From contig SLFX01000181.1 of the NCBI GenBank assembly GCA_007124045.1, forward strand, positions 1 to 33,008: a stretch of 33,008 nt of DNA, written 5' to 3'. Positions within the stretch are counted from its first letter, which is position 1. Each line of letters begins with the position of its first letter. This DNA comes from Candidatus Delongbacteria bacterium. Its GTDB lineage: Bacteria > UBA4055. The notes below the pieces were generated by a model. The model saw nothing but the letters and a program-made list of their open reading frames with translations, searched no databases and was not told the origin of the DNA. Both the position numbers and the translations under genes were made by a program. Of the stretch, positions 32,185 through 33,008 are shown one piece after another.

Positions 32185-33008
32185 CTATTTTAGCAGGATC
32201 ATTTTTCTCGACGCTGTCAGTCCTTCGCTTTCAAGCTTGTAGAAATATACTCCGCTTGTGAGTTCCGCTCCTGAAAATACGAATTCGTGCGATCCTTTTC
32301 TCAGAATTCCCTCGTGCAATGTACTGACCAGCTCTCCTCTTGAGTTAAAGATACTCAGGGTGATATTTTTGTCGGAAGGAATATCGAAACTTATAGCTGT
32401 CTCGGGATTGAACGGATTCGGATAATTCTGATTCAGAACAAAACCTTCGGGAATATTATCACCTGTATAAATACCTGTAGTTCTGCCTCCAAACAAGACA
32501 ATATTATCCACCCATGCACAATCTTCAAAAAATGAACCTGATCCGTCTTTCTGATAACGCCATGTAAAAACATGGGTTCCTTCCTCTATATCAAAATCAT
32601 GATGCCGCCAGTCTGTATTTCCGCTCCTTCTGGCCCTTTCTTCACCGTTGATCAGAAACCTGAACAGATCCCAATTTGCTTCGGACGAAGCCTTTGAATA
32701 AAATGATAATGTTCCGGGAATGTCGTATACTACTTCCAGCTGCATAACAGAATTCTGGTTATGGGTTATGTCCCCTGAGCGTGCGCTGTATGAACCTTCA
32801 TAAACTTCATCTGTGTCAATCACCCATCCGGCATGACCCGCAAATTCCCACGCAAGTTTAGAAAAATCTCCTGTCTCAAAATCCTCTACTGCGTAATTTA
32901 CAGGATCGTAAACGCTTACGGTAATTTCATCTGTGGTCGTATATTCACCACCTGTACCTCTCAGTACGATAGTTGAAATCCCCTGTACTTCCAGGGCATT
33001 AAGATAAA
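32185..33008 (-). CDS. Secreted protein with jelly-roll-like domain and type A (T9SS) C-terminal sorting domain (partial, C-terminal 273 residues)
   Basis: The frame is open to the right window edge; an internal GTG at 32823 is not the true start. From the edge: an Ig-like strand region (TIVLRGTGGEYTTTDEITV), then a lectin/MAM-like jelly roll (VEDFETGDFSKLAWEFAG to CAWVDNIVLFG) typical of large secreted FCB proteins. The end is a type A sorting domain: LNQNYPNPFNPETAISFDIP, SIFNSRGELVSTL, GVYFYKLESEGLTASRKMILLK. Such a domain directs export through the type IX system and is cleaved on the surface. The N-terminal (possibly enzymatic) part is outside the window. Confidence 0.85.
   Translation of the reverse strand, partial: YLNALEVQGISTIVLRGTGGEYTTTDEITVSVYDPVNYAVEDFETGDFSKLAWEFAGHAGWVIDTDEVYEGSYSARSGDITHNQNSVMQLEVVYDIPGTLSFYSKASSEANWDLFRFLINGEERARRSGNTDWRHHDFDIEEGTHVFTWRYQKDGSGSFFEDCAWVDNIVLFGGRTTGIYTGDNIPEGFVLNQNYPNPFNPETAISFDIPSDKNITLSIFNSRGELVSTLHEGILRKGSHEFVFSGAELTSGVYFYKLESEGLTASRKMILLK

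Noticed and set aside
32185-32823. Treating the right-edge gene as a complete 212-residue protein starting at GTG 32823
   Set aside because: The frame continues without a stop to the window edge with coherent domain sequence (VEDFETGDFSKLAWEF), so the GTG is internal.
1-33008. CRISPR arrays, transposases, integrases, restriction or toxin-antitoxin genes
   Set aside because: None seen in any frame; the only repeats are the short operator-like ones listed.

Overview
The window looks like chromosomal DNA of an AT-rich, Gram-negative-type bacterium of the FCB group, outside typical Bacteroidota. Three things point there. The protein at the right edge ends in a type A (type IX secretion) sorting domain with the characteristic NYPNPFNPET motif. 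A gldA/gldF/gldG-like ABC cluster is present. There is also a bTHX-type small ribosomal protein. Several promoters have ordinary TTGACA/TATAAT-like boxes at about 17-bp spacing instead of the Bacteroidota form. MurE has the DNPR motif of meso-diaminopimelate ligases. Candidatus Delongbacteria, Cloacimonadota or a relative would fit, but this placement is inference.

Layout. 1-1165 (-): 5' part of an exported, AT-rich multidomain surface protein. 1272-15061 (-): a compact division and cell-wall (dcw) operon in the order mraZ, rsmH, ftsL, ftsI (PASTA), murE, murF, ftsW, murC, murB, ftsQ, ftsA, ftsZ, queD. Most junctions overlap or lie within about 25 bp; mraY, murD and murG are absent from their usual places. 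15204-18848 (-): rplM-rpsI-rpsB-tsf-pyrH, with structured leaders before rplM and rpsB and terminators after tsf and pyrH. 18868-19620 (-): lepB, divergent from 19825-23000 (+), a GldA/GldF/GldG-like ABC exporter set. 22997-24115 (-): gcvT, divergent from 24234-26431 (+), holA-nrdR-comF. 26424-27176 (-): an orphan receiver-PAS protein, then plsC (-). 28282-29954 (+): an unrecognised exported protein coupled to rsgA. 29963-31977 (-): bTHX with a Lys/Ala tail, an MFS permease and a VOC-fold protein. 32003-32089 (-): tRNA-Ser(CGA). 32185-33008 (-): 3' end of a secreted protein with a jelly-roll-like domain and a sorting domain.

How the genes work together. The core is growth machinery: peptidoglycan precursor synthesis (MurB, C, E, F), septal synthesis (FtsW, FtsI, FtsL, FtsQ) and the Z-ring (FtsA, FtsZ) sit in one transcription unit with a probable MraZ operator. 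It lies immediately downstream of the translation genes, separated by a terminator. The rest is housekeeping (signal peptidase, replication clamp-loader subunit, RNR repressor, ribosome maturation GTPase, lipid acylation).

I see no CRISPR array, transposase, phage gene or obvious defence system. The points of interest are regulatory and architectural: the tandem 10-mer MraZ operator, a UUCG hairpin between mraZ and rsmH, r-protein leaders, the thinned dcw cluster, the tailed bTHX, and a sorting-domain-like module in an internal position.
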